Below the pieces are notes generated by a model. That model saw nothing but the letters and a program-made list of their open reading frames with translations. It ran no database searches and was not told where the DNA came from. A DNA stretch of 64,000 nucleotides, from NCBI GenBank assembly GCA_051453625.1, contig JBOZIK010000001.1, forward strand, positions 261,501,193 to 261,565,192, written 5' to 3'. Made by a program: the position numbers and the translations under genes. Positions 37,290 through 48,774 of this stretch are shown piece after piece; the stretch's first letter is position 1; the number at the start of each line of letters is the position of its first letter. The stretch comes from Welwitschia mirabilis (Eukaryota > Gnetophyta > Gnetopsida > Welwitschiales).

Positions 37290-38480
37290 GAGAATTTCAA
37301 TGATCTTTAAGGAATTACAGCATACAATATAAAATAAAAATAAATAAAAATAAAAACAAAGTAATAAGATTGTAAACATATAAATATCATTACTAAATAT
37401 TTGTTTAGTATATAACTAATAATTAAATAATAAATAGATGAAATATAATTAAAAAAGTGTTAGAAAAATTAATAAAGAAATAATCATACATTCCTAATTA
37501 GTAGATATGTTTGGTGAATAATTAACTAGAATCTTAATTAGTAAACATAATCAGTAAATAATTAATGTATAATTAATAATTAATTAACTTTAATTGAGTA
37601 ATTACTGCATGATGTAAAAAAATAAATACTTAATTAGTATCAGAATATTCAACGAAAAAAATCTAATGTAAAGAGCATATGGAAAAAAAAGGTCAAATTG
37701 ATGTAACATGTGAAAGATAATACAACCTTAAAATAGATCGAGTAAAGATAGGAAAATCAAAGGTCACATAAGAAAGAAACAAATTTAGAGATATTTTTCA
37801 AAAGGATAAGGAATGAAAATGATATTTTTTTCAAAGGTTTGAATATGTTTAAACTTTCGTTTGAAGTTTCAATGCCTAAAATATCCTCCATCTCAATGCT
37901 TATAAATAATTCTTCACTCCCCTCATGCAGATGAAAATAAGAAGAATTCTAAAGTGTGTAATAAGAATAAGTAATGTAGATATATGTTCTTTAGTAAGTA
38001 TTTTTAGTATTATTATAACATTTCTTATTAATAATATAGAACATATAATGTTTTTTATTAATTTAAAATCATGTCAGTTATTAAATTGAGTGCATTTTTT
38101 TATTAAGTTGTTGTCAATATGGTTTGATGATGTTTTAGTAAAACTAATATAGTTACTATTAATTGACCATAAATGGATGATGAAGACTTTTTAATACAAA
38201 CATAATATATAAAACTATCATTTACTTTTCTATAGATTGAATCCATTATGAATATGCCTTACTTCAAAATAGTTTAAAAATATTTCTAACTTAATTGGAT
38301 TTGTTCCAATGTGAATGCAATTGATACAATATATTAATACTGATTGTAAAAAATTCTAGGTTGTATTTCCCTCCTTTTAATTATAGTTTGAGTTATCTTG
38401 GAATCTTCTTATTATGTCATTTTCATGTAACAATTATAATAAAAAAATATATGAGTTCTAAATCTAGGCATAGTTGGAAA
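37290..38480 (+). repeat. ~1.2 kb degenerate direct repeat, right copy
   Basis: Partner of 34720-36010. TATAAATA at about 37903-37910 corresponds to ATTATAAATATC at about 35405-35416. Confidence 0.55.
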
Positions 38481-39479
38481 CTCACTATATGTTCATATTC
38501 ATTATTATATAAATGAATGATAATGAATATGTTAATCGTTATAATAATACATGTTTTTATGCCCAACAAAACTATTTCTCATGTTTGTACTTTTACAGCT
38601 TAGATTGCATGTTTGTTTATTAGCTAAATATTTAATATTTACTCATATCATATTACTATATATATATATATGTTCACCTATAAACCTTGGGAATTTCAAG
38701 AAAAATCCCATAACCATGTTGTTGTACAATAATGAAGATATAATTACAACATTTACATTATTTATTCTTTATTTGTAAGACTATAGATTTTGTTCCTTTT
38801 TCTTTTTCTCTTTTTCCAAAGAAGAAGTTGAAGATTTAGTTGTATGATGGCTAGTGCACCATTAATAATAATAATGTTGGTTGATTTGAGGTATTTACCT
38901 CTCATCCACTAATAAGATAATACCATTATTTAATTAAGTATTCAATATCATCTAGAAGAACTGTATGCTAGTTTGACATTGAAAAAGATAGAATATCAAA
39001 CATTTTTTAATCCACATATAATGAAAAATATAATGTCTAAAAGCTTCTTTTTCATGTTTGCATATATAAAATGATTAGTTTTCCAATCACATTTTCAAAG
39101 ATTCTCTAAAAAAGCTATCTTATCTGATTATGCTAAATAAAAAAAGAGTTATAGAATTAGGCTAATTTTAATTTTTAATCTAATTTATTTATTATTTAGA
39201 TTATAACTTTTTAGAATATTATAATATTTTGAATATTATAATTTATCTTTGCCCTACATTTGTACTTTCTATGAGTTTATAAAGGCACATTATTGTTTAA
39301 GCAATATCTTAATTTATATATATAGTTGCAAATTATAAAGCCTCTAATAACCTATGAACCTTTAAATAAATTTTTAAATTATTTAAATGTTTATCCTTTA
39401 ATAGTTAAATTCATGTTCCATTTTCTATATGTAACCATTAGAATATTTTTACTAAGAGAACATAATTTACTCATAAACT
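38481..39479. other. AT-rich spacer
   Basis: Contains a (TA)n run at about 38658-38671. It may include the 3' untranslated part of the minus-strand LINE that ends near 39480. Short open frames here look like chance. Confidence 0.3.
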
Positions 39480-40775
39480 TCTTTTTAAACAAAATTATCA
39501 TCATCTTATAGTTTGCACATTGAATTTTAATTTCTTAAATGAGTATGATGTAGACCATTATCTCTTTCCTACAAAATGTTTATTTCTAGATTTTTCATGA
39601 TTTTGATAGCCTCTTTTGAATTTTAAAGATAAAATATTAAATAATATAATAAGGATTGAAGACTATTTCTAATGAACTGAGTTCATCTTATTATAAGATG
39701 AAATTTATCTTTCCACTATACTAATGTATTTTCCATCTTATAAATTACATCACTTCATAATTATTTCTTTACTTTTCATGGAAGTATAGGAATGCATAAA
39801 TATTTTTTAACTATTAGTTGTAGATTTCTTAATTTCTTACATTTCTTTAGTTTATCTTTAATTCATGTTAAAGTATAAGTCACATTCATTTAAAGTTTAA
39901 TTGTTAAATTAGAAGTTTTGACAATGTTTATAAAATATTTTAAACACTTTCATAATTCTTTTTTTCCCCTCTTTTTTGTATAAAACATAAAAGTTTCATC
40001 TACATAACAAACATGAGTTAAAATTAGGAATATCTTTTAAACTTTAATGCCTATCAGAAAGCTATCTCTTAAATTTTATTAATCATTACTCATAAAATTC
40101 AACAACAAAAATAAAAGGAAATGGAAACTAGTTATCTCTTCCTCAAATGCCATTTTCACTATTAAAATATCCATGTAAATAACCATTTAATATAAGAGAA
40201 AAATATTAAGTGATGTAACAAGTCTTTAATAATTTTTGTCATGCTACAGAAGAACTAAACGTTTTAATTACTATATTCAAAAAATATTCATTCACTCTAT
40301 CATATACTTTTATCCTATATAATTTAAATTCCTTATTGTAATTTTTTCATTTTATAGCAAAGCGGAAAATATCATGTATTAAAATTACTCAATCTAAAAT
40401 ATGTCTTTACTTCACAAATCCTCTTAATGAATTTCAAAACAAAACAACAAGAATAACTCAAACTCTTTCCACAAATACCTTGCATTATTTTATAAATTAT
40501 ATTACATAGGCTTATTTGTCTAAAATATGATATTTTATCCACATTTTTTCTCTAGAATTAAAATAATCCAAGTGGAAGAAAAACCTTGACAATTTTCCAT
40601 GAATTCCAAAACTCAAAAAATAAATCTAACATACCATTTCTAATAATATTTTAATAATGTTAAAAAATTAAATGAAAACCCCTTTAAACCTAGAGACTTA
40701 TTGGAATTTATTTTAAATAAAGCTTTATTTACCTCTTTCATAGTAGGTTGTTTTCTTAAAAACTATAACTTAACA
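39480..40775 (-). pseudogene. LINE (L1-type) reverse transcriptase pseudogene, minus strand
   Basis: Reading leftward: EVNKALFKINSNKSLGLKG (about 40743-40680), matching the plant LINE 'kal..m...KsPGpDG' start; then F-R-Q-ISLCNIIYKI (about 40525-40480), matching 'FRPISLCNvvYKii'; LNGYLHGYFNSENGI (about 40190-40130), matching the 'vNG...g.f...rGlRQGDPLSP' block, with a broken remainder; YVDETFMFY (about 40000-39970) in the place of the catalytic FADD, so one Asp is lost; KYLCIPIL and DVIYKMENTLV (about 39820-39710), and TQFIRNSLQSLLYYLIFYL (about 39690-39610), the thumb region. Stops are frequent. The order of five family motifs makes the call firm even though no long ORF exists. Confidence 0.82.
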
Positions 40776-41970
40776 TATTTTGAATGTTTATTTATAATTA
40801 AAATAACCCTGTTAATGTTATTTGAATTTATTTATTTGGAAGTTAAGGTCATATACTAGTTTCTTTTCTTTTTCATTATGTGTGCATAGTCATATGTCTA
40901 AATTTTTAAAATAGATATTTATAAGTATTTAATAAAAGAAATGGTATCAAGATTAAAATATATAATTATTCAAATGCTAGATCAAATTGATATGGTGATA
41001 AAAGAAAAGGCTATAGAATAGTATTAGAAGACAGAAGAACAGAAAAAGAAAATTTTATTTTACAATGAGTGTATTCAAGAAGGAAATCTAAAGAAGAGAA
41101 TAAAATATTTAAGTGCAACAATTCCATTATAGATATAAACATTGATTTAGAGATTTAAACTAGTATCTTATTATTTTAAAGTGGAATCAGAGAGATGAAA
41201 TTATATGATAGAGAAGGATCAAAAACATAGACATTATTTACTTAGAGTAATGAATGATGAACATAACATTCTAATAGAGTGATGTTGTACTACATTATTT
41301 AGAAGTAAATAAAATATTAATAGTGGGAAATTATATGAATTATTTGCTATGCCACTATTGATATTAGGATCATTCCTTAAAGACATGTTTATGTTGCAAT
41401 ATCTTTACACACATTTAACTAGATTATTACACGTTTTTAGTCTTAAAGATACTTTTAGATCTACATTAATGTAATAAAATATAGGTTAATTTTATTTTCT
41501 ATAAATTCTTGTAACATTCTATATAAACATTCCTCACATTCTTTGAGTTGAGGAATCATTTTAAATCATCTTGTCTTTATAGCATATGTGTCTTAAAAAA
41601 AAATAATAATGAAATTTATGGTACTTATTTGATACCTCTAATTTTTAATCCTTGAAAACAATAAGATGTCTTCCACATTTGTAAAGATAAAAATCCTAAA
41701 GTAGGTTTTTTTCTTTGTTATATAAATTATCTATTCCTTGCTTTTTTCAAATATGTTCTTAAAACTATTAAATTTTATAAATTAAACTATTGTTTTGATT
41801 CCTTCTATTTAACATATAAGAGTCCTAATAGAATTTTGTGTGTACCTTAATCAACATTTGGTATAATTAGAATTTCTTTGATCCCTTATCTTTTCACTAT
41901 TTTTGTCTTTTCTTTATTTTAAATTAGGAAATAAAAATGAATCATTTATACATTTGAAAAACCATATTTA
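40776..41970. other. interval between LINE RT and endonuclease-like remnant
   Basis: Longer than the usual distance between endonuclease and RT in L1-type ORF2, so something may have inserted. On the + strand, about 40977-41280, one frame gives a Lys/Glu-rich peptide interrupted only by TAG and TGA codons; it is not recognised. About 41515-41580 has CTATATAAACATTCC followed by a short leader-like stretch, LTR-like in style but without a partner. Confidence 0.3.
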
Positions 41971-42300
41971 TTTTAACTTAGTATAAGTTTTAAAGAGAAT
42001 CAATAAATGATTTAATCCATACAAGTAATAGTTAATGTTAGGAGTTCAAAATCATTGAAAGCCGAAAAAACATTCACAAGGAATTTCTTGTACTTTTTAA
42101 GAATTAAATTCAAATTAGATTTTCTATTTCTCTAGGCAGAGGTAGCAATTATAATCTTCATAAAACTAAAAACATTTAGACCTTGCCTAAAAACTTCTCT
42201 TTTTAAGTGGGGAAAAACCCTTTATTTTTAATATCATGAAGATTAGCATCGAAATCATCACCAACCAAAATAAGATTAGAAAATATTAAAATACTTTGAT
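41971..42300 (-). pseudogene. possible LINE endonuclease remnant, minus strand
   Basis: Minus-strand frame at about 42275-42235 gives ILVGDDFDANLHD, resembling the 'ilvGDFNa' active-site segment of apurinic-type LINE endonucleases, with one extra residue. Strand and position (5' of the RT remnant at 39480-40775) agree with the normal LINE order. The rest of the domain is not convincing. Confidence 0.4.
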
Positions 42301-44320
42301 ATAATAAGTTAAGAAATCTTCTTTTGTTTTTTTCACTTTATAGCTAATGAATGATATATGTTATGAAGGTCCTAGTTGTAGAATTCATTCCCACTATAAA
42401 TGTTTTTCTTATGATAATTAAACTATGTAAGTTAATGAAGAATACCAATTAAAATTTTAAATTGTAATTCTATGTATAGTTGATTTTTTCCTTTTTTCAA
42501 TAAGAAATAGTAGGTTGTACATAATATAATAAAAATAGTAGTAACCACTTATTAGATACAAAGTATAATATGAAAATCCAAGAAAGGGAATAAAAGGAAA
42601 TAAAGAAGGGGAAGCAAAAAGAGAAATAAGAGGGAACTAAGAAGAAGAAATTGATAAGATATATCTTAATCAAGAGGAAAGCTAAAATCTTTATAGATTC
42701 TTATAAATATCTTTGCAAATATATCCAACTTTTGTATATAAATTTTAGACCTTAACTATTTGGATATAACATAATTGTCCACAAGATTTATTTATGTTTC
42801 ATCTTTGATGATTTTCGTAATATTTCTCTTAGTAGCGTTAAAGATGTTCTTAAATCAAACATTAAGACTCTTTTCTATGAAATTCTGTATAACATGTCCA
42901 CTTTTGTTTTCATTTCAAATTATAGATAATATTAGTTTATATGTTATTCTTCTTTGTCTATATCTTAGAAAGTCAACAGGATATATGTATAGTTGTATAG
43001 ATAATACATTAAAAAATTGTGATAACTTGTAAATCTATATATAGAAATCTAATAAAGCATATTATATTTTAAAATTTAATCTCATCCATTGCTTAGCATT
43101 TTACATATCATTGTAGATCTTCCTTTTGTAATGTATTTCACTTGTAACCATGCATGATCCTTTTTTTTGTTAATTGTCATACATTCATTTTAGGAGATAA
43201 TTTTTATGGTGATGCATATACGCTCTTGGGCATGCAACTATTTTATTTGAATCTTATCATAATATTGCAATAATATTATTCTTAGTTCCATAAAAACATT
43301 TAATTTCCTGCTTAAATTTTGAATAAAAAGAGAATATAGTAAAAAAAAAACAGAGAGAGTCATGAAATATTCATGTTTTAGTATCACAATTTTCTCTTAT
43401 AATCTCTAATTTCATGAATGTATCAAATGATGCTTTCATTTGGTATAGTAAGTTTTTGCTTTAATGTTTGACTAAATTTGATAAATGCCCATTAAACATT
43501 ATTTTTGGTAAACTATCAGTAGGCCCTTTCAAAAACAAGACACTTAAGCATATAGCCTTCAATTCCTTTTCAGCATGTTGAGTAAAGAATGATATATAAA
43601 AATAAGAAAATATAGCTAATAGTTATAAGTGGTATATGTAGGAGTAAAATGGATAGTAACATAAGAAAAATGTATCAATTAATACTTACAGAGGAGTAAA
43701 CAATATAATATACAAATAGAAGATATAGAATAATAAAAAAAATATGAAATAAAAAGTAAGAGATAATTAGGAATATACTGTAAGTGAAAAATAAAAGAGA
43801 AAGACTAGATAATATCGTATAAATAGTATAAATAGAATTAAGCTAAAATGTTATAAGTGACTAAGCCTTAAGTGAAAATATAAGAGTGAAATCGACAAAA
43901 GAGATAACAAAGCATACAAATTAAACAAGGTAGAAGAAGGTAAACAAGAAGTATACAATGGTAGCCAAATGAAGAGCACAAAAGGAGGTTGACTTATCAA
44001 ATGGATGTTATTAGGGAGTAGGGAACTTTTCTCTCATGCAATCCTTCACGCTATGCATTCTGCCAGCTTCCTTCATCCTTCTGTTCAGTAACTCAAGATG
44101 CATGAAATAAGAAAAGTGGTAGCTACAAAGGGGGGAAATATGATGAACAACTTGCTTTTGGGGAAAAAGAAAGCTTAGAGAAAAATGAATAGGACGTGAG
44201 TAATAAGAAGGGCACCAGTTCTTTTAAAGAATAACTAGTATGTAGGTTTGATGCCTTAAAAATAATTTTTCATCTGAGTTTAATGCTCTGAGTTAATCAC
44301 TTGTTCTTTACTTTACATAG
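42301..44320. other. AT-rich spacer
   Basis: Includes a purine-rich stretch (about 42575-42680) and a further A-rich region (about 43590-43960). A single 85-codon + frame (42775-43032) encodes a hydrophobic peptide with no recognised relation. No gene supported. Confidence 0.3.
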
Positions 44321-44358
44321 GACGGCATCGCCGTTCTCAAGAAATTGTTTCTCAGTAG
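44321..44358 (+). other. exon-like block 1 (38 nt)
   Basis: Preceded by a T-rich tract ending in ACATAG and followed by GTTTTATG, so it could be an internal exon. It encodes DGIAVLKKLFLS plus two bases. GC-richer than its surroundings. I do not recognise the peptide. Tentative. Confidence 0.25.
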
Positions 44359-44846
44359 GTTTTATGGTATTGTTTCTTTGATTATTCTCAATCATCAAAT
44401 GGTTTTTATTTAACAGTTTTAATATTTACATTGCTTCAAATGAAAATATCTGTAGTGTTAAAAGTAAACACGATGCAACCAAATTGTAATACAAACAAAC
44501 TGGGGGTGAGTGTTTTCTCAACAGAAATAGAGAAGCTACCACGATGGTGTCAGCCTTCCGTTATTTGCCATTGTGCTAAAGTATTTTGTGTTTATTGAAA
44601 AAAAAAAAAAAAAGAGACTGGGGGTATGAAAAACCTTAGTTACTGGTATGCCTCTTTCAGAAAATTGCAATGATTTTTAAGACATTTGTATATTGTGACT
44701 TAGACATTTTCCTTATAGCATTTGTCTCATTTCCTTGAATTCCGTTGAGATTTCTAGCACCTTCGTAGAAAATTTCCTTTGCTATATATTTTCACCAAGC
44801 TTTCTTTATTTTCTTTTGAAATGATTCCTTGTTTCTCTCTTTGCAG

Positions 44847-44884
44847 GGTTGCACGATTACTGTTGTTTCAGAGATATCAATGTG
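44847..44884 (+). other. exon-like block 2 (38 nt)
   Basis: Preceded by the strong acceptor-like CTCTCTTTGCAG and followed by donor-like GTGAGA. It begins in the phase left open by block 1 and encodes VARLLLFQRYQC. If real, these are exons of a host gene into whose intron or flank the copia at 45037 inserted. The frame also stays open past the donor to 45003, so splicing is not required. Tentative. Confidence 0.25.
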
Positions 44885-45031
44885 GTGAGAAAAGCGAGGG
44901 TCTTTGCTGTTCTCCTAGACAACATTCAGATGTGGGATACTTTATCTTTCTTTTTCCATTTTATGAATTGTTCCTTTTTCATTCTCCTATGGTAGGAAAG
45001 TAATGGTTAGAAGTTTGCGAATTGTGTTTTA

Positions 45032-45036
45032 CTTTT
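45032..45036 (+). other. target site duplication, left
   Basis: CTTTT directly before the 5' LTR; the same five bases follow the 3' LTR at 54013-54017. Five-base duplications are normal for copia integrases. Confidence 0.85.
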
Positions 45037-45226
45037 TGTTAAGATGTGGCTCAAATTTGAGTCCACATCCCTACGTCAGTCTCTTGCTGAGGTGGCACCT
45101 CGAATTGTCATCTGCCCATAGTTTTTGTCTAAAAACGTTGGGCATATTTTTACTATAAATACACTACACCCTTAGCTCTCAAAGGTTAAAGGGTGTGACA
45201 ATATTTCTTCCATCGCTGACTCATCA
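45037..45226 (+). repeat. 5' LTR of the copia element
   Basis: Starts TGTTAAGATGTGG and ends GACTCATCA, with TG..CA ends intact. TATAAATA at 45154-45161 is the likely LTR promoter TATA box; transcription would start shortly after it. Pairs with 53823-54012. Confidence 0.93.
45154..45161 (+). promoter_or_regulatory. LTR TATA box
   Basis: TATAAATA inside the 5' LTR, kept unchanged in the 3' LTR (53940-53947) while other positions changed. Likely core promoter for element RNA. Confidence 0.6.
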
Positions 45227-45228
45227 AG

Positions 45229-45240
45229 TGGTATCAGAGT
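45229..45240 (+). other. primer binding site
   Basis: TGGTATCAGAGT, two bases after the 5' LTR, matches the initiator tRNA-Met site used by copia elements except for the last base. Confidence 0.88.
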
Positions 45241-47124
45241 GAAGTGTCTGTGTCGCCACCTTTGCGTTGTGGTGACTCTGCCAGTAAGGCCGCCTCCGCC
45301 TTGCGCACTCCGCAGCGCCTTGCAATGGAAATAGTGCTCATTTTGTTTCTACGTCGAAGGTGCACCATCTATCTGTGCACCCATACCTTGACTGTCGTCT
45401 GTGCTAACCGCGTCGCCCATCATTGCCTTTTTTGCGTGTTGCTTGTTCATGCTCCTGACATGCATCGCCGACGTTTGGCATCCATGCATCTCTTTGATCC
45501 CCTCTGTGCTAATAATATTTCTTATGTGTAACTTTGCGTGCACGATGTTCATTCCAGCACCGTCCCTTGTTTTGCCTTAGATTGAGCATGCCCGATCAGC
45601 TCTTCTGCGCTGCCTCCTACATATGCTTGCGTCAGATCTTCTAGCATGGTGCAGTCTGTTTGCCACTATGGCTCAACTTTGCCAATGCACTTATCACCGT
45701 TCACTGCTGTTTGTGCATCACTTGCTCCTTCAGTGCCTATGTGTCATGCGACCTTCTATCTCTCCGCCTCACACTGTTTGTGAATATCGCCATTATCTCT
45801 CGTGATGCTGGCTTCTACTTTGACGCATTTTTTTTGACAACACGGATTTCCTCCGCCTGCATGTTGTCTTTGCTGCATCGATTGCCAGCGTTATTTCTCC
45901 CAGTGCTTGCCTCCTGTGCTATTNNNNNNNNNNNNNNNNNNNNNNNNNNNNNNNNNNNNNNNNNNNNNNNNNNNNNNNNNNNNNNNNNNNNNNNNNNNNN
46001 NNNNNNNNNNNNNNNNNNNNNNNNNNNNNNNNNNNNNNNNNNNNNNNNNNNNNNNNNNNNNNNNNNNGCATGTTTTCCCATTGTGGATGTTTGACCATGT
46101 ACATGCTAGCTCTTCAAATGTCTGTTTTCTTGCATATCTATGATCTTTGAACATCATTTTTTTTGTGTTACATGGCTTGCACCTTACGTGATGCTTGCAC
46201 ATTTGCATGCTACCTACACCTTTTCACTCTATCTTCACTGCCCTATACCGTCTGTGCTGTCGTCGCTTGCTGTACAAATTGCTTGTATTCCATGCTATCC
46301 ATGTAGATGATGCACTATCTAATCATTATGCGTCTCTGTGCTCTTTTCTTGACTATGTGCCTACACACTGTTCTTGGATTATGACATTTATTTACTCACT
46401 ATTCTCTGCTCCTGGCATTCATCTGCATGTTTATTAGTGCTGTCTCTATTTGAGCCAATGCTCTCTGCGTCTGCATCCGCCCGTTGGCTCCCTCCTGTGC
46501 ATGACGCTTGCATCTACCATCCACGTCCACTCATCGCTGCTTCTTTGTCCACGCCAATGCTCTCTCTGTTTGCGTCCGCTCATCGGCTCCCTCCTGTACA
46601 TGCCCGTCCAGCACGTAGTTACTACCTGCCTGACTGCCTGCCTGTGTGTGCAGCCCTCATAGCAGTTCTTTCGCGTCCTAGAGCCACAGTCACTTCGGCT
46701 TGATTTCTATTTCCTACGACACATTCGTGTTTTGTTTTTGTTTTTGTTTTTTTTTTTTTTTGGTCAAGCGAGTGCTTGACACTCGAAACAACACCATCGT
46801 TTCTATACAATTTGTTAAATTTTATTGTGTAGTCACATTTCTTAGTCCCCACAAGTGGTGTCACATGTGACTCACAGTGCCTAGGTTTTTCACCGTTTGC
46901 GCTTGCGCCTGCATTTTTATTGGTCATCTCTGCCTAAACTACTAGTGCCTTGGCCTCACACAGTGCATCCCAGCTTCCTCCTTTGTCAACATTACAACAT
47001 CATCATACCCGACGCCTGTATCACATCACGTTAGCGGCATTTTAACCACTAGAAACTTATTTGTTTGTGTTTTTTTTTTTATCCGGACATAAGAGTTTTT
47101 TTTCTTAACTCCTTGTGTGTTATG
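45241..47124 (+). other. GC-rich leader of the copia element
   Basis: Pyrimidine-rich, clearly richer in C and G than the rest of the window. Open frames occur on both strands (for example + 45244-45531, 46195-46437, 46374-46703), but their peptides are Cys/His/Leu/Ser-rich, change with frame and match no family, so I treat them as composition effects. An imperfect ~99-bp repeat is present: CCAATGCTCTCTGCGTCTGC at about 46456 and a similar phrase at about 46555, each followed by GGCTCCCTCCTGT. Such a leader between primer site and gag is much longer than in typical copia elements. It may be captured host sequence. Confidence 0.5.
45924..46067. other. assembly gap (144 N)
   Basis: Inside the GC-rich leader. 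No shared flank sequence; the odd length suggests an estimated gap. Confidence 0.95.
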
Positions 47125-47468
47125 ATGGCCACTGTAATAAAGTTTGACATCGAAAAATTCAATGGTAAACTTAGTTTTTCTATATGGCATATTCAGATGA
47201 GGGCCGTTCTTACTTAAAATGGTTTGAAGAAAGATTTGGATGGTAAAGCAAAACAACTGGAAGCCATGACTGATGAGCAATGGGACGAGTTAGACCAAAA
47301 GACCTTTACAACAATCTAGTTATGTTTATCCAAGGAAGTTCTCCGTGAAGTCGTCAGTGAAACCACTGCTACTAGTGTTTGGCTGAAATTGGAAGCGTTA
47401 TACATGACGAAAAGCCTCGCTTACAATGTTTGACTCAAAGAACGTTTGTTTACTATTCGCATGTCTGA
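47125..47468 (+). pseudogene. first copy of copia gag N-terminus (gag-A)
   Basis: Starts MATVIKFDIEKF and is closely similar, base for base, to gag-B at 48775. It covers only the N-terminal ~115 codons before a gap. It contains a TAG at the codon where gag-B still has CAG (before LCLSKE), while it keeps TGG (VWLKLEALY) where gag-B has TAG. Both share a TAA after VLT. It is followed, after 100 N, by sequence of a different LTR type, so this copy is broken and duplicated, not a second working gene. Confidence 0.8.
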
Positions 47469-47568
47469 NNNNNNNNNNNNNNNNNNNNNNNNNNNNNNNN
47501 NNNNNNNNNNNNNNNNNNNNNNNNNNNNNNNNNNNNNNNNNNNNNNNNNNNNNNNNNNNNNNNNNNNN
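47469..47568. other. assembly gap (100 N)
   Basis: Separates gag-A from an LTR-end-like fragment. Flanks share no overlap. Confidence 0.95.
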
Positions 47569-47700
47569 TCTCTCTAGTTGTATTTCACTTGTAATATTTC
47601 TTGTGAAATAAAGTATTGGTAGTGTCCGAGGACGTAGGCATAATTTGCCGAACCTCATTAAAATCTGGTGTTTCTTTCCTTTATTATTTTCCACTACACT
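47569..47700 (+). repeat. LTR-end-like fragment of another copia lineage
   Basis: Contains GTCCGAGGACGTAGGCA (47624-47640), then TTTGCCGAACCTC and TTAAAATCTGGTGTTTC. I recognise this phrase pattern (GGACGTAGGCA..GCCGAACC..TAAATCT..GTGTTC) from the 3' ends of many plant copia LTRs. It does not match this element's own LTR. It points to a nested insertion, or a join between two elements within or at the gap. Confidence 0.5.
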
Positions 47701-48774
47701 GCCGACCCTCCGACTGCACTGTGACAGTCTACCTTCTATCTGTAGCCTATACCCGCTCGAGTCTAAGTTCGCCTGCATCTGCAGCTAGTAACTGCGTCGG
47801 TCTTGGTATGTCCGCATTGCCGATGTTCATCGTTGTCAGCCATAACTCAGCGACATACCAGCCACGTGCTGCCATTCGCTTTGCCTTCGTCCATTGCCGA
47901 ATTCTGCCAGCTCCTGCACTCGCCTGCGTTTTCACACTGACGCTTCTCGTTTGTCGTTTGTTATTCGCATTTCTTCCTGTCGACAGTTTGCTTTCAAAGG
48001 GCACTTTCTTTTGCGCTGTTTCAGGGCGCTTTCAAGAGCACAGATATCTTGGTTACCCTTAAAAAATATCTCGCTACGCAGGCCGTTGTGCTTTCGGCAC
48101 ACGATTCTTCTCTGAAAGGGCTCTTTGGTGATGTTTTCCATTGACAAAGTGCCATATGCATCAGACAGTCTAATAAGGCGTTTATAACTAGCCACTTCCC
48201 AGCACTTCTCCATGCCTGTCGCATGTTTTACAATGTGCCTTCGCGCGCTTCTTGTGTTTTACAACACATCCTCCAGCTGCCACCCACTCGCTGCCTTCAT
48301 GCACATTCTCTTAGCAGCCCAACACTACTCCTCTTGCTGCGACCATCAGCTTAATGGGCAACGTTTGTTTATTATTTCTTTCTTTTGCCCTGAATATTAA
48401 AAATTTGGCAACATTTTTTTATTGTGAGATACTTTAGTTATGCCATTGTTTTTGCTCTTTGCAAAGGGGTGAAGATAACCTTTTTTTTTGTGGGTCTATT
48501 TTTTTTTTTTTTTTTGTGAGAGACAAAGGGGTTGGATATAAGCAATTTATCTCTGTTTGGCAACTAATACCCTTTTCTATAAAATTATCTCTAAGATAGT
48601 GGTTCTGGCATCACAGGTCTCACTCCTATTTTTATCTCCTTGTTAAACTACGTCTGTCATCCTTTGAGTTGTTGTTGTTTCTTTGACTACTGATTGCCTT
48701 AGGAATTCTTCTTCGTAAAATTCCCTAATTGCTGAATTCTCTCTCGGTACACAAGAGTGGTTTTTTTTTTTAGG
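47701..48774 (+). other. second leader segment before gag-B
   Basis: GC-richer up to about 48380, then AT-rich with long T runs (48481-48489, 48501-48515, 48762-48771). No coding sequence recognised in spite of open frames such as 47616-48062 (+) and 47932-48213 (-). A small hairpin (TGTGC-TTTCG-GCACA) sits at about 48087-48101. Confidence 0.4.

Noticed and set aside
42775-43032. 85-codon + strand membrane-protein-like open frame
   Set aside because: AT-rich chance frame dominated by Phe, Leu and Ile; no motif and no upstream or downstream gene structure.
45244-46703. Several Cys/His-rich open frames in the GC-rich copia leader, as possible small secreted proteins
   Set aside because: Frames overlap in different phases and on both strands, lack a consistent signal peptide or motif, and one runs through N. 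GC-rich, stop-poor sequence explains them.
47616-48400. Overlapping + and - open frames (148, 93, 85 and 67 codons) in the second leader
   Set aside because: Mutually overlapping on both strands without recognisable domains. They sit between an LTR-end fragment and gag-B.
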